Shown piece after piece: positions 60,672-64,000 of a stretch of 64,000 bases of DNA; within the stretch, counting starts at the first letter, position 1; every line of letters starts with the position of its first letter. This DNA comes from Candidatus Krumholzibacteriota bacterium (GTDB taxonomy: Bacteria; Krumholzibacteriota; Krumholzibacteriia; Krumholzibacteriales; Krumholzibacteriaceae), in contig JAFGCX010000027.1 in the NCBI GenBank assembly GCA_016932415.1, positions 1 to 64,000 of the forward strand, written 5' to 3'. Below the pieces are notes generated by a model. It saw only the letters and a program-made list of their open reading frames with translations. It was not told the origin of the DNA and ran no database searches. The position numbers were made by a program, and so were the translations under genes.

Positions 60672-63341
60672 TTACCGTGTTTCCCGGCTGGAACCTCCGA
60701 CCATCTCTGCAGGCCCGAGATAACAGCCATTTTTCAAATACAATATCTTTTTCCTTCTTATTCTGACTATACCGGCCAGCCGCTCGGGGAGGATCAGGTA
60801 AAGAATATCCCTGATCCCCGGAGAGTGGCCGGAATCGATATAGATATCCAGCATCTTCTCGTCTATCTCTTCGACTATCCCGCACCCGTCGCAGGAGCGC
60901 TCTCTTCCTTTGCGATCGATGATCTTTTCGCCTGAAGTGAAAAGCTCTCTCAATCTCCCGGCAAGCCAGCCCGCCGACAAGATCCCATCAGTGATCGAAA
61001 CTCCAATATCCCTTCCGGAGCGGGACAGATCATGTTCGGTCTGACGATACCATAATCGACGGTCAACGGGCAACAGGGTATCATCATTAATTCCGGATTC
61101 GCCTCCTGCCCGGGTCAGCAGCGGATCGAGATCGAGTCGATATATATATCTCGTTTCTTCGGTAAGCCTGCCCTCGCTTTTTTGAAAAGGACCATGGCAT
61201 GAAGATACCTCTATACCTTCAGGCAGAAGATCATTCAGTCTGGAAGGAGCAATATCTTCCTCGCAAAGGAGTTCGACGTCAAAGAATTCCTCTTCCCCCT
61301 CGATCCCCACGGCTAGCGAAGGACCCATCGATATTCTGGCCAGAGGGTGAAATCCACCGCTGTAACTGAGCTTCAATCCGCTTCTCCTCAGCGCTCTGTG
61401 AAGAATATTGATAAACTCCCTGTGCGAGAGGAATCTGGCAAGACCGGTTCTGGAATAGAGGCATCGATAGCGCAGAGGGATTACCTCTCCATCGGCCGGT
61501 TTTGATTCATCGGGCATTTCCGATCCGGTCTGAGACACCGGTCCTTTTGCCGGACCGGCGCGTCCCGCTTCATAATCTTTCTTTTCGACGCATGCTCCAC
61601 AATCGCTGCATTTTCCTATCCTGCAGTCCTCGGTCGTCTCGGCCCTGAAAGCTTTCACTCTTTCATTGAGGAGAAACTCCTTACTTACTCTCGAACCGAA
61701 TCTGTCCCAGGGAAGGGCCGTGTCAGCAGCCCGGCCTTCCAGCAATTCGTTTATCGAAAACCCATGCTCTTGAAGGGCGCTCTCCCAGAGATCGAATCTG
61801 AAATGATCCCTCCATCCATCGAAACGGCACCCTTTTTTATGGGCTGTCTTGATGACAGGCCATAGATCGGAAGTCCCTCTGGCGAATATCCCTTCAAGGG
61901 CGCTTATCCGTGGTTCCCTCATGCTTAGCTGGATGTCCCGGTGTTTTATCTTTCCGGCAAGGTACTTTTCCTTTTCAGAGATCTCATCGATTGAAGCTTG
62001 TCTTTCCCATTGAAACGGAGTCTGAACTCTCGGGACGAAAGGAGATATCGATATATTCAGTTTGAATCTTTTTCTCCTTCGGGGAATGCGCATTACCCGC
62101 TCGACTATAGACGCGATACCGTCAAGGTCCTCGACCGTTTCCGTCGGTAATCCGATCATAAAATACAGTTTCAGCGTCTGCCATCCGGCGTTGAGGATAT
62201 CTGAACAGGCTTTCATTATCTCGTCATCGGACATTTCCTTGTTAATCACCCTGCGCAACCTCTCGGTACCGGCTTCCGGAGCTATTGTGAACCCGGATTT
62301 CCTGACCATCGCTGACGCGGACAGCACGGATGATGATATCGTCTCCGGCCTGAGGCTCGGCAGCGATAGCGATACTCTTCGTTTTTTGAGTTCGGGGCCG
62401 ATCCTTTCGATCAGCTCGTCGAATCTCGAGTAATCTGAGGTGGAAAGGGAAAGAAGCGAGACTTCCTCCCACCCCGAAGCGTCTAGTCCTTCGCATATCG
62501 CGCGGGTTATCTCATCGATACTTCTTTCTCTTCTTGGTCTGTATGTCATGCCGGCGTGGCAGAACCTGCATCCCCTCGTACAGCCACGGAGGATCTCGAC
62601 CGAGAGCCTTTCATGTATTATGCTGGCAGACGGCACTATCGGCTTTCCCGGAAGATCGCCGTCGGCGAGGATCCATTTACCTGGACGGACTGTTTTCGAT
62701 ATGCCATCGACATATACTCCATCGACGCGGGCCAGGGCTCCGCGTAATTCATCCCTTGTACCACCCAGCCCCTTTACGCCGATCAGAAGATCCACAGCTT
62801 CTGAGAGAGACCTTTCAGCGTCTCCCACAAAAACAGCGTCAAGGGCGTCGAGGATCGGAAGCGGGTTTGTCGCGCATGGTCCTCCCGCGATCACGACAGG
62901 ATCGCCATCTTTCCTCTCTTCTCTTTCCAGAGGGATCGACGACAGTTCGAGGATAGTGACAATATTCGTATAGTGGAGTTCGTATGGGACAGTTATCCCG
63001 ACTACATCAAAGTTGGCCAGAGGCGTACCGGTCTGTAAAGACCTCAGGGGTTCCTTCCCTTTCCTTAGCAACCCTTCCATGTCAGGCCATGGAGCAAAGA
63101 CAAACTCCACACCAACTCCATTTTTCCTGGAAAGGATCTCATAAAGAAGCCTCAGCCCCTGATGAGACATCCCTATCTCGTAGAGATCCGGAAATACCAA
63201 CGCTACGTTGAATCCCCCTCGGATGTATCCATCCGACGAAAGATTCAATTCACGGTCGATGTACCTGGAAGGTTTTTCGACAAGTGGCAGAATGATATCG
63301 CTCCAACAGCCGGCTGGCTTTATTTCCATTTTCTTTCTCAT
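60672..63341 (-). CDS. B12-binding-type radical SAM protein fused to DUF2344
   Basis: An 889-residue fusion of a TIGR03960-like radical SAM protein and a TIGR03936/DUF2344 domain. The start is chosen at 63341, just after the TldD gene's stop; an earlier frame start overlaps TldD. The cobalamin-type domain (about 30-190; VFPDLYEIGMSHQGLRLLYE, PVVIAGGPCATNP) is followed by the radical SAM barrel with RGCTRGCRFCHAG (CxxxCxxC for the 4Fe-4S cluster; the spacing is as seen here), then the iron-sulfur-like CRIGKCSDCGAC, and the C-terminal DUF2344 (about 640-860; YSRTGLARFLSHREFINIL, GGFHPLARISMGP). Its substrate is unknown but the gene is almost always found with rng, suggesting a link to RNA or ribosome modification. 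Confidence 0.93.
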   Translation of the reverse strand: MRKKMEIKPAGCWSDIILPLVEKPSRYIDRELNLSSDGYIRGGFNVALVFPDLYEIGMSHQGLRLLYEILSRKNGVGVEFVFAPWPDMEGLLRKGKEPLRSLQTGTPLANFDVVGITVPYELHYTNIVTILELSSIPLEREERKDGDPVVIAGGPCATNPLPILDALDAVFVGDAERSLSEAVDLLIGVKGLGGTRDELRGALARVDGVYVDGISKTVRPGKWILADGDLPGKPIVPSASIIHERLSVEILRGCTRGCRFCHAGMTYRPRRERSIDEITRAICEGLDASGWEEVSLLSLSTSDYSRFDELIERIGPELKKRRVSLSLPSLRPETISSSVLSASAMVRKSGFTIAPEAGTERLRRVINKEMSDDEIMKACSDILNAGWQTLKLYFMIGLPTETVEDLDGIASIVERVMRIPRRRKRFKLNISISPFVPRVQTPFQWERQASIDEISEKEKYLAGKIKHRDIQLSMREPRISALEGIFARGTSDLWPVIKTAHKKGCRFDGWRDHFRFDLWESALQEHGFSINELLEGRAADTALPWDRFGSRVSKEFLLNERVKAFRAETTEDCRIGKCSDCGACVEKKDYEAGRAGPAKGPVSQTGSEMPDESKPADGEVIPLRYRCLYSRTGLARFLSHREFINILHRALRRSGLKLSYSGGFHPLARISMGPSLAVGIEGEEEFFDVELLCEEDIAPSRLNDLLPEGIEVSSCHGPFQKSEGRLTEETRYIYRLDLDPLLTRAGGESGINDDTLLPVDRRLWYRQTEHDLSRSGRDIGVSITDGILSAGWLAGRLRELFTSGEKIIDRKGRERSCDGCGIVEEIDEKMLDIYIDSGHSPGIRDILYLILPERLAGIVRIRRKKILYLKNGCYLGPAEMVGGSSRETR

Positions 63342-63346
63342 CCGGC

Positions 63347-64000
63347 TTACACTTCTCCGCCGACTGTTATCGCGGGTATCCTGAGTGTTGGCTGAGCGTC
63401 CGAAACGGGCACCTGCTGACCGTCCTTTCCGCAAGTCCCGATATCGAAACCGAGATCGTTGCCGACCATATCTATATCGGAGAGAACGGCCGGCCCATTG
63501 CCTATCAGAGTAGCTCCCCTGACGGGAGAGGCGATCTTTCCTTTCTCGATCAGAAACGCTTCATTGACCTTGAAGACAAAATCACCGCTTGAAGTATCGA
63601 CCTGTCCTCCCCCCATCCGCACGACGTACAGACCTTTTTCGACGCTTCCAATAATCTCTTCCGGCGCGTGATCTCCCTCGGCTATCATCGTATTGCTCAT
63701 TCTCACGATCGGTCTGTGGCGAAAATCCTCTCTCCTTCCGTTTCCAGTCGACTCGGTGCCTTCTTTTCGCGCGATCCGCCTGTCAAGAAGATATGATTTA
63801 AGGACTCCGTTTTCGACCGGGACATTTCTTCGCGATCTGACTCCTTCATCATCGAAATTATACGAACCCCTGGCTCCCTGGAGAGTCGGATCATCTATCA
63901 CCGTAATAAGCTCAGAGGCTACTTTTTCACCTTTCTTGCCGCTGTAGATCGAAAGACCCTTCTCGGCGGCATCACCTTCAAGCCCGTGCCCGATAGCTTC
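63347..64000 (-). CDS. tldD: TldD/PmbA-family metalloprotease, 3' part (cut by window edge)
   Basis: The C-terminal 217 residues of a TldD-type protein; the 5' part lies beyond base 64000. The first codons seen read EAIGHGLEGD, the metal-site motif of TldD (HExxxH, whose first histidine is just outside), followed by ARGSYNFDDEGVRS, PIVRMSNTMIA and the last stretch RMGGGQVDTSSGDFVF with IGNGPAVLSDIDMVGNDL. TldD with TldE (PmbA) degrades or processes peptides (microcin B17, CcdA). Its stop is followed after five bases by the radical SAM gene's start, so the tldD-radical SAM-rng order forms one operon. Confidence 0.93.
   Translation of the reverse strand, partial: EAIGHGLEGDAAEKGLSIYSGKKGEKVASELITVIDDPTLQGARGSYNFDDEGVRSRRNVPVENGVLKSYLLDRRIARKEGTESTGNGRREDFRHRPIVRMSNTMIAEGDHAPEEIIGSVEKGLYVVRMGGGQVDTSSGDFVFKVNEAFLIEKGKIASPVRGATLIGNGPAVLSDIDMVGNDLGFDIGTCGKDGQQVPVSDAQPTLRIPAITVGGEV

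Overview
The window looks like a chromosome segment from an uncultured Gram-negative bacterium of the Fibrobacteres-Chlorobi-Bacteroidetes neighbourhood, most likely a Krumholzibacteriota/Eisenbacteria-type lineage. The evidence is an outer membrane (Wza-like SLBB export protein, beta-barrel proteins, lipoproteins), a giant surface protein ending in the FlgD-like 'YQNFPNPFNP' sorting domain typical of that group, purine-rich Shine-Dalgarno sites, and roughly balanced base composition. The lineage is an inference. No rRNA, tRNA, CRISPR array, insertion sequence or prophage was found.

Layout. 0.5-8.6 kb is envelope polysaccharide: a tandem double GT4 glycosyltransferase, a methyltransferase, a six-SLBB export protein, a DegT-type sugar aminotransferase and an NAD-dependent epimerase. 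8.7-15.3 kb (minus strand) holds a metzincin lipoprotein, an operon of a ParA ATPase fused to a CBM48 glycogen-binding domain plus a degenerate ParA-like protein plus a small unknown, a divergent PAP2 protein and an orphan solute-binding lipoprotein. 15.7-18.9 kb is a likely MurNAc salvage operon (NamZ, MurU-like, AmgK-like) behind a good sigma-70 promoter. 19.0-28.2 kb (minus strand) carries an AI-2E exporter, ArsC, a vWA protein, a Tat-exported aldo/keto reductase with a ferredoxin tail, a TraB/GumN protein, a metallophosphoesterase and a STAND-like ATPase. A clear TPP riboswitch at 28.3-28.44 kb precedes an AIR-synthase/HypE-like gene.

29.5-34.8 kb is signalling: HDOD protein, GAF histidine kinase, small enzymes, and an RsbW-like/STAS pair. 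35.0-42.6 kb is the most unusual block: ECF sigma factor, membrane anti-sigma, a membrane-anchored protein made of 89 hexapeptide repeats punctuated by four decapeptides, a large outer-membrane protein with a zinc-peptidase-like domain, and a PrsW-type intramembrane protease. I read it as a candidate envelope-sensing module using regulated proteolysis; that reading is inference.

42.6-58.1 kb (minus strand) is an 11.8-kb gene for a 3922-residue surface protein (beta-helix, seven FG-GAP repeats, six PP-x-T-x-I/Fn3-like modules, eleven CARDB modules, sorting domain), followed by a small exported protein and an exported TPR-CHAT caspase-like protease. 58.4-64 kb has a small beta-barrel protein and a housekeeping operon: TldD (cut by the window edge), B12-type radical SAM/DUF2344 fusion, and RNase G.
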